A stretch of DNA of 44,358 nt from Candidatus Desulfaltia sp. (GCA_030656555.1 JAUSPN010000089.1:1-44358); one strand, 5' to 3'. Counted from the first letter of the stretch, positions 16,122-25,301 are shown. Program-made: numbers and translations. Notes: a model not told the origin generated them from the letters alone.

Positions 16122-16649
16122 CTAATTGCCCCTTTTTTCTTCAAGAGGAATCTTTTCTTCACTGGCAGGTGATTGAACTTCCTGCTTAGCAGGATCTTTT
16201 TCTCCGCTGACAGTGGATTTAACTTCTTGTTCAACAGGCTTTTTTTCTTCGCCGGCAGGGGATTTAACTTCAACAATATTTTCTTTAACCGGATTGAGTT
16301 CGTTTGTGAGCCGATCGATTTTTGCCTGCAATTGTTCCTTTTCTTTCTCAAAAGAGGCTGACTTGTCCTGAAGGCTTTTGGCTTGAGCGTCAAATTGGAT
16401 TTGGGCAGCCTTCACATCCTTTTTCGTAGCGGCGATGTCGGTCTCTAAACGTTTTATCTGTTTGATAAAGCCTTGATTATCTTTTTCTATGTTGCTTATA
16501 TAATCAATTGTTTTTGAAAGATATTTTTTATAATCAGGCTTTTTTTGTTTGTCCATTCCCCATATATAATATCCAAAACCGACCCCTCCGCCAAATAAAA
16601 TAATTACGACAACAAGATATGAAATTATTTTTTTTCTTTCATTTGTCAT
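16122..16649 (-). CDS. Membrane-anchored coiled-coil protein with C-terminal 15-residue repeats
   Basis: A 175-residue protein of unknown function. A short basic N-terminus is followed by one transmembrane helix (SYLVVVIILFGGGVGFGYYI), a predicted coiled coil (about residues 40-115, rich in K/E/Q with heptad leucines and isoleucines) and a tail of three 15-residue units. The units begin EVKSPAG, EVKSTVS and EVQSPAS and each ends in a Q/E-rich motif. Topology is likely N-in with the coiled coil periplasmic. AAGGAG precedes the ATG by five bases. It lies between xseB and ispA, but nothing suggests a role in either pathway. Confidence 0.7.
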   Translation of the reverse strand: MTNERKKIISYLVVVIILFGGGVGFGYYIWGMDKQKKPDYKKYLSKTIDYISNIEKDNQGFIKQIKRLETDIAATKKDVKAAQIQFDAQAKSLQDKSASFEKEKEQLQAKIDRLTNELNPVKENIVEVKSPAGEEKKPVEQEVKSTVSGEKDPAKQEVQSPASEEKIPLEEKRGN

Positions 16650-16784
16650 AGCATCTCCTTAATACATGTATTCTTAAATATGGTTACATATCATGAAATA
16701 AGTTTGAAGTGCCTATGAAATTAGCAGCGCCGGAGGCGCATTCCTTAACTTTAGGCATTTTAGGCACTTTAGCTCACTTGTAAC

Positions 16785-17018
16785 TTATTTTTCCACGTCG
16801 GTTATAAATGGCTTTTCGGAAATATTTCCTTCCTGATCCCGCAGTAACATAGTGATCTTTTTTTCTGTTTCATCCAGTTTTTCAGAACAGAACTTTGTCA
16901 GCCTGATCCCTTCTTCAAATTTTTTTATAGCACCCTCAAGAGACAAATCACCGGATTCAAGTTCCTGGACTATCTGTTCAAGCTCTTTCATAGATTTTTC
17001 AAATGTCAGCTTAGCCAT
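16785..17018 (-). CDS. xseB: Exodeoxyribonuclease VII small subunit
   Basis: A 77-residue helical protein with the family signature FEKSMKELEQIVQELESGDL, then SLEGAIKKFEEGIRLTKFC. XseB subunits coat XseA to form exonuclease VII, which degrades single-stranded DNA from both ends. It overlaps the 3' end of xseA by 8 bp, consistent with translational coupling. It ends about 135 bp before the coiled-coil gene. Confidence 0.95.
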   Translation of the reverse strand: MAKLTFEKSMKELEQIVQELESGDLSLEGAIKKFEEGIRLTKFCSEKLDETEKKITMLLRDQEGNISEKPFITDVEK

Positions 17019-18387
17019 TATTCAATATCCTTTCTATACGGCATATTAAAGAACCCTTTGCAACCATTACTTCAAGCTCCTGCCTTTTACTTACCTGTTT
17101 CACATCAGTAATAACAACTGAATCCGGAATCGTCCTGGTGATGCTATAACCACGCGCCATGATTGAGCGAGGGCTTAAAACATTAAGCTTGGCTGTAAGT
17201 TCTCGAAGTATAGAATACTTACCGTCCAAATATATTCTTATATAAGTTAAAAGGTTATCATTATTTTGTTGAAGTTTATCATTAACCTTTTTTATATGTA
17301 TTAATGGGCTGTTTGCCCGCAGACTGTTAACACGCCAAACAAGTCGTTCGCGTCTCAAGCGCAAGTTGTTTTCAAATAGTCTGATAAGCCTGGAAGTCAA
17401 GTCGTCTATTCTAAGCCTGAGGTCCTGAATTTTTTTCTTTGGATCAACCAGCCGTTTGGATGTTTCATTTATTCGTATGCGAAAACGCTCAATCTTATTA
17501 AAAAAACAGGATGTTAATAATCTTGTGGTTTCAATGTGTCTCCTCACAAGATCATCCTTTTTATTAACCGCCAGCTCTGCAGCAGCAGATGGGGTCGGGG
17601 CTCTGAGGTCAGCGACAAAGTCGGAAATTGTAAAATCGGTCTCATGTCCGACAGCCGAAATAACCGGAATCTTTGAGGCAAAAACAGCCCTGGCAACTGT
17701 TTCTGAATTAAATGCAGCAAGATCTTCTATAGATCCGCCTCCTCTGGCCAGGATGGCTAAATCGGCACTGTCCTTTGTATCCGCTCTGAGATTTAACAAT
17801 TCAAAGGCTGATGCAATTTCCCTTTCAGCTCCATCTCCTTGAACCTTAACCGGTATGATCTCAATATGAAGGTTTGGAAAACGCCTGTAAATTGTTTTCA
17901 GGATATCATGGATGACCGAGCCGGTGGGAGAGGTTATAATGCTGATTTTTTTAGGTAAAAAGGGTAGGGGTCTCTTGTGTTTTTCATCAAAAAGCCCTTG
18001 TTCGGAAAGTTTCGCTTTGAGCTGTTCAAAAGAGATTTGCAGCGCGCCTATGCCTATTGGTTCCAGGTGCTCAAAGATTATCTGATAGTTCCCACGAGAT
18101 TCGTAAACACTTATCCTGCCAAGTCCAACTACGCTTAACCCATCTTTGACATTAAATTTCAAATTCCGATTCTGACCGTGAAACATTACCGCACTTATCT
18201 GAGCATTTTCATCTTTTAATGTAAAATAAAAATGCTTGGAAACCGGCATGCGGAAATTCGAAATTTCTCCTGAAATCCATACAAAGGGGAATCTTTCTTC
18301 AAGTAAAGATTTAATAGAAAAGGTCAGTTCGGATACAGTATATATCCGTTGTTGTATTTTTCCGTTATTAGAATTCACTATATACAC
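17011..18387 (-). CDS. xseA: Exodeoxyribonuclease VII large subunit
   Basis: A 458-residue nuclease subunit. The N-terminal OB fold (FPFVWISGEISNFRMPVSKH, YFTLKDENAQISAVMF) is followed by the catalytic core with ITSPTGSVIHDI, ARGGGSIEDL and SAVGHETDFTISDFVADLRA. A long coiled coil (about residues 270-390) binds the small subunits. Length is normal. The start is a GTG at 18387 (VYIVNSNNG...) with a weak ribosome binding site; a second GTG at 18378 is possible. It is the first gene of the operon leading to dxs. A 520-bp repeat-filled gap lies upstream. Confidence 0.96.
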   Translation of the reverse strand: MYIVNSNNGKIQQRIYTVSELTFSIKSLLEERFPFVWISGEISNFRMPVSKHFYFTLKDENAQISAVMFHGQNRNLKFNVKDGLSVVGLGRISVYESRGNYQIIFEHLEPIGIGALQISFEQLKAKLSEQGLFDEKHKRPLPFLPKKISIITSPTGSVIHDILKTIYRRFPNLHIEIIPVKVQGDGAEREIASAFELLNLRADTKDSADLAILARGGGSIEDLAAFNSETVARAVFASKIPVISAVGHETDFTISDFVADLRAPTPSAAAELAVNKKDDLVRRHIETTRLLTSCFFNKIERFRIRINETSKRLVDPKKKIQDLRLRIDDLTSRLIRLFENNLRLRRERLVWRVNSLRANSPLIHIKKVNDKLQQNNDNLLTYIRIYLDGKYSILRELTAKLNVLSPRSIMARGYSITRTIPDSVVITDVKQVSKRQELEVMVAKGSLICRIERILNNG

Positions 18388-18408
18388 TTCGTTGATCGTT
18401 GCTGGTTA

Positions 18409-18447
18409 CTCGTTACTCGTTGCTGGTTACTAAAAACGAGTAACGAG
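18409..18447. repeat. Heptad-word hairpin (CGTTACT words)
   Basis: CTCGTTACTCGTT (18409-18421) pairs perfectly with AACGAGTAACGAG (18435-18447). The surrounding sequence is made of 7-mers GGTTACT, CGTTACT, CGTTGCT, GGTTACT. It lies directly upstream of xseA and abuts the next element. Confidence 0.75.
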
Positions 18448-18448
18448 T

Positions 18449-18616
18449 GTAACCGTTCACGGTTCAGAAGTTCAGGGTTATTTTTCCTGGAGCGCAGGGC
18501 TAACTGCTATGCGCCAATATTTTTAAATCGAAGATTGTTAGCTATTAGCCTTTAGCTAAGAACTTGGCTAATAGCTTTATCTTGAACCTTTGAACCTTGA
18601 ACCTCTGAACGGTTAC
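18449..18616. repeat. Heptad-word inverted-arm element, family B-like
   Basis: It begins GTAACCGTTCA and ends TGAACGGTTAC, an exact inverted pair. The right arm continues as GAACCTT-type 7-mers (TTGAACC, TTTGAACC, TTGAACC). The core holds a second nested pair built of TTAGCTA/TTAGCC words (about 18538-18577). The rest of the gap to 18910 shows only the inverted repeat at 18723-18771 and no supported gene. Confidence 0.75.
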
Positions 18617-18722
18617 AAAATATATCTATCACAGCCTGAGGAATCATTCAATAACTATAAACTCAGCGGCAATTCTAATCTTAACACTTAACACGGTTCG
18701 CAAAACGTCATTGAGAGCAAAG

Positions 18723-18771
18723 CGAAGCAATCTCGTATAAGATAAGTGATTATATTTATAAGATTGCTTCG
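18723..18771. repeat. Inverted repeat with CGAAGCAATCT ends
   Basis: CGAAGCAATCT (18723-18733) and AGATTGCTTCG (18761-18771) are exact complements flanking an AT-rich 27-bp middle. It is preceded by CGTCATTGAGAGCAAAG. This resembles the widespread 'CGTCATTGCGAGCGAAGCAATCT' intergenic palindromes of many bacterial genomes. Confidence 0.7.
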
Positions 18772-18910
18772 TCATCTAAAAACCGGATTTTTTGTTCAGG
18801 CATTAGTTTAGCTATTTGTTCGTGCGCGACATTAATTTATATAATGTCCGATAAGGGATATTATGTAAACTTATGCATAGAATCATACCAGCTCTTAGTC
18901 AGAAGCCGTT

Positions 18911-19207
18911 CTAATCCACAAAACCCTCTTCCCTTTCGAGCTCTCTATGCTTGTTTACAAAATCGCGCACCACAGGCATTATATAAATATTTTCAAGCGG
19001 CATTTTATTTAAAAGCCCTGCTAAAATTATATTTTTTTTAAAAACCGGCAGGTGTTTATCAATTATAAAAAAATCTTTGCCTTTAACCTTACAGAATCCG
19101 CTTTGAATATATATGCCTGTTTTACGAAAATTTTTCTCTGATACTTTAACGTTCAGTTTTTCAGCAATCTCTATCAGGCTTTGATATAATTGTTCGGGGT
19201 TCATCAT
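18911..19207 (-). CDS. Small hypothetical protein
   Basis: A 98-residue protein I do not recognise. It has a predicted N-terminal helix (PEQLYQSLIEIAEKLNVKVS), a beta-rich middle with a cysteine (YIQSGFCKVKGKDFFIIDKH) and a basic-acidic C-terminal helix ending EREEGFVD. There are no membrane segments. The start is one of two adjacent ATGs (19207 or 19204) with no clear ribosome binding site. It is a single gene between repeat DNA and the divergent Bax-inhibitor-like gene. The sensible length and structured composition suggest it is real. Confidence 0.6.
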   Translation of the reverse strand: MMNPEQLYQSLIEIAEKLNVKVSEKNFRKTGIYIQSGFCKVKGKDFFIIDKHLPVFKKNIILAGLLNKMPLENIYIMPVVRDFVNKHRELEREEGFVD

Positions 19208-19286
19208 TTTTTAATGCACGCTTTTTTTATTCCCGCCCCGCATCAAGTACGGGATAAACTTCAGCGAGAATTCAGTAATTACAGGC

Positions 19287-19314
19287 TTGAAATAGTTTAA
19301 AATTGTATTATAAT
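19287..19314 (+). promoter_or_regulatory. Probable sigma-70 promoter of the Bax-inhibitor-like gene
   Basis: TTGAAA (19287-19292) is separated by 16 bp from a perfect TATAAT (19309-19314). It lies about 110 bp upstream of the ATG at 19423 on the same strand, with no other gene between. Confidence 0.55.
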
Positions 19315-19422
19315 ATGGTATAGCATTTATGAAACGTATTAGATTAAAGCAATTATTTGTCTTATCAAGCAGTTAACATCTAATGCTTAACACATGTCAT
19401 TATAATAGTTAAGGAGGTAATA

Positions 19423-20124
19423 ATGCAACTTGCATCAACAGATAGAACACAAACTCAGGTCATAGTTAATGAGTTTATTCGCAGCGTATATAACTGGATG
19501 GCGATTGGGCTTGGCCTTACAGGTTTTATCGCGTTTTATGTTTCACAAAGCCCGGATATTATAAAGCTTATTTATGGAAATCAGATTTTGTTTTTTGGAC
19601 TGATAATCGGTGAACTAGCCCTTGTTTTTTATTTAAGCGCAAGAGTTCAAAAAATTCAGGCATCAACCGCGACCTCGCTGTTTATACTTTATGCGGCATT
19701 AAACGGAGTCACCCTGTCCTTTATATTCATTATTTATACCAGTTCATCCATCGCATCGACATTTTTTATCTGCGCTGCAACCTTTGTTACATGCAGTATA
19801 TACGGTATGGTTACAAAACGTGATCTTACCTCGCTTGGCGGTTTCTTAACCATGGGGCTTATCGGAATTATCATAGCATCTGTCGTTAATATGTTCATCC
19901 GCAGCTCAGGGATGAGTCTGATCATCAGCTATATAGGTGTTCTTGTTTTTGTCGGTTTAACCGCATATGACACACAAAAACTAAAACGCATGGCCCTTAC
20001 ACAACCCGCCGGTCTTGAGGCAGGAGTTGTCAGAAAAGGGGCGATTATGGGCGCCCTTACATTATATCTGGACTTTATCAACCTGTTTCTTATGCTGCTT
20101 AGAATATTAGGAGACAGAAGATAG
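19423..20124 (+). CDS. Bax inhibitor-1/YccA-family membrane protein
   Basis: A 233-residue integral membrane protein with about seven transmembrane helices. The family's conserved segments are visible: FIRSVYNWMAIGLGLTGFIA at the N-terminus and VFVGLTAYDTQKLKRM before the last helices, containing the Asp of the BI-1 pore/sensor pair. E. coli relatives (YbhL, YccA) are inner-membrane proteins; YccA interacts with FtsH, and the role in this organism is unknown. The start is fixed by AAGGAGG. It is monocistronic, followed by a family B repeat element. Confidence 0.9.
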   Translation: MQLASTDRTQTQVIVNEFIRSVYNWMAIGLGLTGFIAFYVSQSPDIIKLIYGNQILFFGLIIGELALVFYLSARVQKIQASTATSLFILYAALNGVTLSFIFIIYTSSSIASTFFICAATFVTCSIYGMVTKRDLTSLGGFLTMGLIGIIIASVVNMFIRSSGMSLIISYIGVLVFVGLTAYDTQKLKRMALTQPAGLEAGVVRKGAIMGALTLYLDFINLFLMLLRILGDRR

Positions 20125-20140
20125 CTTTACAAGTTACAAG

Positions 20141-20321
20141 TGTAACAGTTCACGGTTGTCGGTTCACAGTTAACTGTTTATAGTTTTCTTTAATCTCTAC
20201 TGGTGAAATTCCTCGAAGCTTGCTTCGATAAATCTTCGATAAAATGGGGTATCCTTGTCAGACTCTGGCTAATATGTTTTGATCAACCGTGAACCGATAA
20301 CTGTAAACCGTAAACAGTTAT
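20141..20321. repeat. Heptad-word inverted-arm element, family B
   Basis: The left arm (20141-20177) reads TGTAACAGTTCACGGTTGTC then GGTTCACAGTT. The right arm (about 20284-20321) reads AACCGTGAACCGATAACTG then TAAACCGTAAACAGTTA. These are complementary with 7-bp periodicity. The core (about 100 bp) contains CGAAGCTTGCTTCG and shows no gene. Confidence 0.75.
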
Positions 20322-20370
20322 GCTCATTTTAATTCTTAAATTAAGAAAAACACGTTAACTTTAGCTCACT

Positions 20371-21723
20371 TCAAACTCCCAGCTCTTTTTGTACTATATC
20401 GGCTATCTGCTTACAGTACATGCTGGTTTCGTCCATGCTCGGACCCTCAACCATTATTCTGCAAAAGGGCTGGGTGCCTGAATATCGAACAAGCACCCTG
20501 CCCTTTTCACTTAAATTTTCTTCAACCGATTTTATCGCCTCTTTGATGACAGGTATTGATCGGATATCAGGTTTGCTCTTCACTTCGACGCTAACAAGAA
20601 CCTGTGGAAATACGGTCATGCTTTTGCCGAGTTCTGAAACAGGTTTTGATCCCATTTTAACGGCTTCGATCAGCTTTATGGCCGCAATAAGCCCATCACC
20701 TGTTGTGTGATGATTCAAAAAGATCATGTGCCCTGATTCTTCGCCGCCTAAAACAGCTTTGGCTGAAATCATCTTTTCCGCAACATAACGGTCTCCCACA
20801 TCTGCCGCGATATGCTCTACGCCTATATCTTTTAAAGCAAGCTTAAGCCCGATATTGCTCATAACAGTACTTACAACCAGATTGTTTTTAAGCTCCCCTT
20901 TTTGCTTCATGGCCGTTGCACAGATGAAAATCGTCTGGTCACCGGTTAAAACATTTCCTTTTTCATCAACCACAATAAGCCTGTCACCGTCGCCGTCAAA
21001 GGCAAGCCCGATATCAGCCCCTTTTTCAACAACCTTTTTACTTAGGATTTCAGGATGCTGGGATCCGCAGTTATCATTTATATTTTTTCCATCAGGATTT
21101 ATGAAGATGGATTCTATATTTGCGCCAAGACCTGCAAATAGTTTGGGCGCAACACTATATGTAGCACCATTTGAACAATCAACGACGATCTTAATTCCTT
21201 TGAATGGGTTGTCCTGAGCAATTGCGGTTTTAAGAAAAGCACAGTAACTTTCTTCAGCATCATCAATTTTATAAACATTTCCTGTATCACGTATCTGTTT
21301 TGACACTGAAATTGTTTCGTCGCCAAGAACAAGCTTTTCGATTCTTTCCTGTTCTTTATCTGAAAGCTTAAAACCGTCTCCTTTAAATATCTTTATTCCA
21401 TTATCATAAAAGGGATTATGGGATGCAGATATCACAATTCCGGCAACAGCATTAGTTGAGGTGGCTAAAAAGGCTATGCCTGGGGTCGGGAGAACGCCTG
21501 CAAGGTATGCGTCCACACCCATTGAACAGATTCCGGAAACTAACGCATATTCCAACATATACCCGGATATCCTGGTATCTTTTCCGATGATTATACCGGA
21601 TACACCCCTTTCTTTCTTAAAAAATGACGCAATTGCCCTGCCAACGGCTACAGCTGTTTCAGGTATTATCGGATATTCATTTGCCACACCCCTTATACCA
21701 TCGGTGCCGAATAGTTTGCCCAT
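20371..21723 (-). CDS. glmM: Phosphoglucosamine mutase
   Basis: A 450-residue enzyme interconverting glucosamine 6-phosphate and glucosamine 1-phosphate on the way to UDP-GlcNAc, peptidoglycan and LPS. Landmarks are FGTDGIRG at the N-terminus, the phosphoserine loop VISASHNPFYDNGIKIF, the metal loop AFDGDGDR, the sugar loop GGEESGHMIF and the phosphate-binding RYSGTQP, which reads Gln where the family more often has Glu. Full length. It lies downstream (same strand) of a beta-helix protein resembling the acyl/acetyltransferase half of GlmU, suggesting an amino-sugar pair, although about 300 bp separates them. Confidence 0.95.
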   Translation of the reverse strand: MGKLFGTDGIRGVANEYPIIPETAVAVGRAIASFFKKERGVSGIIIGKDTRISGYMLEYALVSGICSMGVDAYLAGVLPTPGIAFLATSTNAVAGIVISASHNPFYDNGIKIFKGDGFKLSDKEQERIEKLVLGDETISVSKQIRDTGNVYKIDDAEESYCAFLKTAIAQDNPFKGIKIVVDCSNGATYSVAPKLFAGLGANIESIFINPDGKNINDNCGSQHPEILSKKVVEKGADIGLAFDGDGDRLIVVDEKGNVLTGDQTIFICATAMKQKGELKNNLVVSTVMSNIGLKLALKDIGVEHIAADVGDRYVAEKMISAKAVLGGEESGHMIFLNHHTTGDGLIAAIKLIEAVKMGSKPVSELGKSMTVFPQVLVSVEVKSKPDIRSIPVIKEAIKSVEENLSEKGRVLVRYSGTQPFCRIMVEGPSMDETSMYCKQIADIVQKELGV

Positions 21724-21918
21724 TTACTGTTACCTATTATCTTTTGAAAGTATCCACCGCCCGCTTTGCTCAAGACGCAGAGATCGCAAAGGTTAAGTTA
21801 TTTTTGTTTTCCGGTGAGAGGTCAGAAAACAAAAGTCCACAGGCCAATAGACATTTATATTAGAATTATACAATTTTAACCATAGGACCATTCAAAACAT
21901 GTGCGGCATCAGAGTTTT

Positions 21919-21947
21919 ATCCTTTCTGTCCTCTCAACAGAAAGGAT
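21919..21947. terminator. Hairpin between the beta-helix gene and glmM
   Basis: ATCCTTTCTGT (21919-21929) pairs with ACAGAAAGGAT (21937-21947) around 7 nt. An AT-rich tract follows on the plus strand. It may end transcription of the upstream gene (minus strand), though the T-run expected on that strand is lacking. A second stem, TTTTGTTTTC/GAAAACAAAA (21802-21834), and CTCTGCG heptad words (about 21960-22000) fill the rest of this gap. Confidence 0.35.
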
Positions 21948-22021
21948 AAATATTTATTTTCTCTGCGCTCTCTGCGCTCTCTGCGGCTCTGCGGTGCACT
22001 AATATATGACAGGAATATTGG

Positions 22022-23251
22022 TCACATGAAAGATGGAATAATTTCAAGCATTTTCATGGTAATGTCATCGATAATGCCCTGAAGCCACATGGTTCCGGTT
22101 TTTGAGTCTTTGCTCTCAAGCCCTTTTATAACGGTAATATAATCCTTGCCTGTTTTTTTTATGCCTGCATCTATTTTTTCAAGAAAAACATCTCTTAAGG
22201 CTTGATCACCTGAACTGTCGCGAAGCTCTCCAAAAGATTCTTCCAGCGTAGTCCGCATACTATAAAGCTCATGCTTTTGCATCGCAACAATTGAAGACGG
22301 ATTGTCATCTGCAGTATCCGGCATTTTATCACATAAATCTTTAAACCTTTTTATTCGTTCATCAATTCCCATGTTAAGTTTTTCTTTTAGACCGATAAAA
22401 AGGGGCTTTGGAAAATCATCTGAAATAAACTGCGAGCGAACATAAATATACCACTGCATAAGAGCTGTAAGATTTGCCATATATATAATGTTGTTTGTAA
22501 CTATTCTTTTAATGCCTTTATATGCGCCCGGAGTAAATACAACATTTCCACCCTTTCCCGGTTTATTGAAAATGAGACGTTGCGGCCTCAGTTCATCTTT
22601 TCTGCATATTGTGCCGGCAGCCACTACAGTGCCGAACGCAAGGCGACACGGGCCTACAAGACCCCCCTGCCCTCCAAGAAATATAGGATTCTGGTTCATC
22701 ATTACGCCGCTTGGCACATCGCCGACAAGGGATGGGGTAGCCTTATCCTGATCAGGAGTATAATTAAAATGAATGTATGAGCTGCCGACCTCGCTGTGAT
22801 TTTTCCGGCTTGTTCCTCCTGCCATTAGACAATCACAAAAATCGATTTGGCTGCCCAGGGTTACGAACGGGAATAAAATAGTCTGTTTTAAGCCAACTGT
22901 GTGAGCTATGCTTGATTCTTCCTCAAGTATGGTTCCTCCTCGTATATGAGAACCAGAACCAACGGACACTTTGCCTAAAAATACAGCATCCTTGAAAAAC
23001 CCTGAGTTAAGGTTAACCTGCGGCCCGATCTGACAGTTTTCAACAGTAACCGGCCCCTCATATCCTAACCTGGCTCCATGAACTATGAGGGTTGAGCTGC
23101 CAAAAATTTTACAACCTGAATAAATTATAGTTTTGTTTCCTGAAATCCTGTCAATATTTACATCGTCACCGATTTCAACACTATCAGGATTTGGAATTTT
23201 TACACCCTTTTTTATCAGCTTCTCAATTTTCAAAACACTCGAGTTTTTCAT
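22022..23251 (-). CDS. Left-handed beta-helix protein, GlmU C-terminal-like
   Basis: A 409-residue protein whose residues about 20-240 show the hexapeptide pattern of left-handed beta-helix sugar transferases (VEIGDDVNIDRI, GPVTVENCQIGPQVNLNSG, GKVSVGSGSHIRGGTILEEE, GTVVAAGTICRKDEL). The C-terminal part is helical (coiled segments near IDERIKRFKDLCDKM). There is no pyrophosphorylase domain, so it is not a full GlmU. The start at 23251 (GGAAGGA then ATGAAAAACTCG) is preferred over an upstream start at 23314, whose extra 21 residues look non-coding. The neighbour glmM suggests a nucleotide-sugar role. The next 300 bp (23252-23555) hold no gene; only a TATAAT at 23513 stands out. Confidence 0.7.
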   Translation of the reverse strand: MKNSSVLKIEKLIKKGVKIPNPDSVEIGDDVNIDRISGNKTIIYSGCKIFGSSTLIVHGARLGYEGPVTVENCQIGPQVNLNSGFFKDAVFLGKVSVGSGSHIRGGTILEEESSIAHTVGLKQTILFPFVTLGSQIDFCDCLMAGGTSRKNHSEVGSSYIHFNYTPDQDKATPSLVGDVPSGVMMNQNPIFLGGQGGLVGPCRLAFGTVVAAGTICRKDELRPQRLIFNKPGKGGNVVFTPGAYKGIKRIVTNNIIYMANLTALMQWYIYVRSQFISDDFPKPLFIGLKEKLNMGIDERIKRFKDLCDKMPDTADDNPSSIVAMQKHELYSMRTTLEESFGELRDSSGDQALRDVFLEKIDAGIKKTGKDYITVIKGLESKDSKTGTMWLQGIIDDITMKMLEIIPSFM

Positions 23252-23555
23252 ATTAATCCTTCCACAGCAGAATATATTGCGGAATATGTGGGAAACAAAA
23301 AACAGGGGGAACATGCGGGCATATAAAACATCTGAATATCATGCAACGCTCAATTCTCCAGAATAAAGTGATGTAAAACACACGGTACGTCTAAGCGGAC
23401 CAATCTATGCATACAAAATTTCTATCAATAATATATCTACATGTCAAGTTAGTTACTTGTTTATGGATATCCCGCATACCACTTGATTTTAAAAAGACTT
23501 GTTTGACCAATCTATAATTCTTTAGTAAAATTCTTAAAGACAGGAGATAAATCAG

Positions 23556-25301
23556 TTGAAATCCTTATACTTAATAAAACCTTATTTTGCAAGAAACCGC
23601 GATATTATTCTCTTAGGCCTTTTTTGTTTGATCGTTGTTGACGTGTTGCAACTGTTTATTCCCCGCATAATTAAATGGGCTGTGGATGATCTTACGCTTT
23701 TTCAAATAAACTTGAAACAACTGCTGTCTTATGCGCTGTACATAGTTGGAATTTCGGTAATTATAGGATTTTTCAGATATGGATGGCGACGCTGTCTCAT
23801 CGGCATGTCAAGAAGTGTTGAACAGGGTTTGAGAAACAGTCTGCTCGACCATATTCAAACCCTTTCTGCTTCATATTTCGATAAAGTAAAAACAGGGGAT
23901 CTAATGGCCCATGCTACAAATGATATCCAGCATATAAGAATGGCTATGGGCATGGGTATGGTTGCACTGACAGACGCAATAGTTCTGGGCTCTGCATCCA
24001 TCTGTTTCATGTTATACATTAATAAGCTTTTAACATTATATGTTTTAATTCCAATGCCTGTGATTGTACTGGGAACCCGTTTTCTCAGCAAAAAAATGCA
24101 TCGTCTGTATCAGGAGGTGCAGGGATCGTTTGCAGATCTTACAGAAGCTGTAAGGGAAAGGTTTGCGGGCATACGCATAATCAAGGCATATAACCTGGAA
24201 GAGCAGGAAGCATCCAGGATAAATACAATATCAAAAAATTATATTAATAAAAATCTCCGGCTTGTAAAAAATACCGGGTCTTTTTTCCCCATGCTGCTTT
24301 TCTTTTCCAACATAAGTCTTGCAATAGTTCTTTTTCTTGGAGGCAGACAAACCATCACCCTTGATATAACGCCCGGAGATTTTGTTGCTTTTATCAGCTA
24401 TCTCGGGCTTCTGACATGGCCTATGATGGCTATGGGATGGGTTATAAATCTTATCCAGAGAGGAAGAGCATCCTTGGACAGAATCAACAAGATTTTAAGC
24501 ACGAGGCCGGAGATTGATGACACAACTGATGCTAAATCCATTAAACAGATTAAAAATAACATAGTTTTTGAAAATGTCTCGTTTTCTTATGCAAAAAACA
24601 CTCCTTTGATTCTAAGCAACATAAACATAAAACTGAAACACGGCGCTATCCTGGGTATAATAGGTCCTCAGGGCAGCGGTAAAACAACATTATTAAACCT
24701 TATTCCAAGGCTCTTTGACGTATCATCGGGCAGGATTTTAATCGACGGAATAAATATATCCCGGATACTGCTTCGCGATCTCAGATCACTTGTTTCTTTT
24801 ATGCCGCAAGAGCCCTTTTTGTTTGCAGGTTCAATTAAACAGAACATAATGCTTGGAACTGCTGAAACAAATGATTCTCAACTAATATCAGCAGCAGAAA
24901 AGGCTGCCCTGTATGATACTGTCAGGCTTTTCCCCAAAGGCTTTGATACAATTGTCGGCGAAAAAGGAATTATTCTGTCAGGCGGACAAAAGCAGCGTAT
25001 TGCCCTTGCGCGAACCCTTATGCATGACAGACCCATTATGATATTAGACGATCCTGTAAGCCAGGTAGATATGGAAACCGGAAACCTTATTATAAAAACC
25101 GTCAAATCAATGGCCGGCAAAAGAACAATCATAATTGTTTCTCACAGGCTTTCTGCGGTGCGTTTTGCTGATTTAATTATATCCCTGGACAAAGGCAGAA
25201 TCGTAGAATCAGGCACCCATGAGCATTTGATGGAAAATAACCGATACTATGCAAAAACGTTTCGTTTGCAGGAAATTGAAGAGGAATTTAATGCGAACTA
25301 A
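23556..25301 (+). CDS. ABC exporter half-transporter with degenerate Walker B site
   Basis: A 581-residue type IV ABC exporter: six transmembrane helices, then a nucleotide-binding domain. Walker A is GPQGSGKTTLL, the signature is canonical (LSGGQKQR), the H-loop is SHRLS. The Walker B reads IMILDDPVSQVD, so the catalytic glutamate is an aspartate. The start is TTG at 23556 with AGGAG nine bases upstream and no alternative ATG nearby. It overlaps the next gene, a second half-transporter with an intact Glu, by 11 bp. The two should form a heterodimer of the TM287/288 or BmrCD kind with one hydrolytic and one regulatory ATP site. Substrate unknown (drug or lipid). Confidence 0.9.
   Translation: MKSLYLIKPYFARNRDIILLGLFCLIVVDVLQLFIPRIIKWAVDDLTLFQINLKQLLSYALYIVGISVIIGFFRYGWRRCLIGMSRSVEQGLRNSLLDHIQTLSASYFDKVKTGDLMAHATNDIQHIRMAMGMGMVALTDAIVLGSASICFMLYINKLLTLYVLIPMPVIVLGTRFLSKKMHRLYQEVQGSFADLTEAVRERFAGIRIIKAYNLEEQEASRINTISKNYINKNLRLVKNTGSFFPMLLFFSNISLAIVLFLGGRQTITLDITPGDFVAFISYLGLLTWPMMAMGWVINLIQRGRASLDRINKILSTRPEIDDTTDAKSIKQIKNNIVFENVSFSYAKNTPLILSNINIKLKHGAILGIIGPQGSGKTTLLNLIPRLFDVSSGRILIDGINISRILLRDLRSLVSFMPQEPFLFAGSIKQNIMLGTAETNDSQLISAAEKAALYDTVRLFPKGFDTIVGEKGIILSGGQKQRIALARTLMHDRPIMILDDPVSQVDMETGNLIIKTVKSMAGKRTIIIVSHRLSAVRFADLIISLDKGRIVESGTHEHLMENNRYYAKTFRLQEIEEEFNAN

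Noticed and set aside
18349-18555. Short frames over the xseA upstream repeats.
   Set aside because: They encode only translated repeat words (such as LLVTRCWLL) and lack translation signals.
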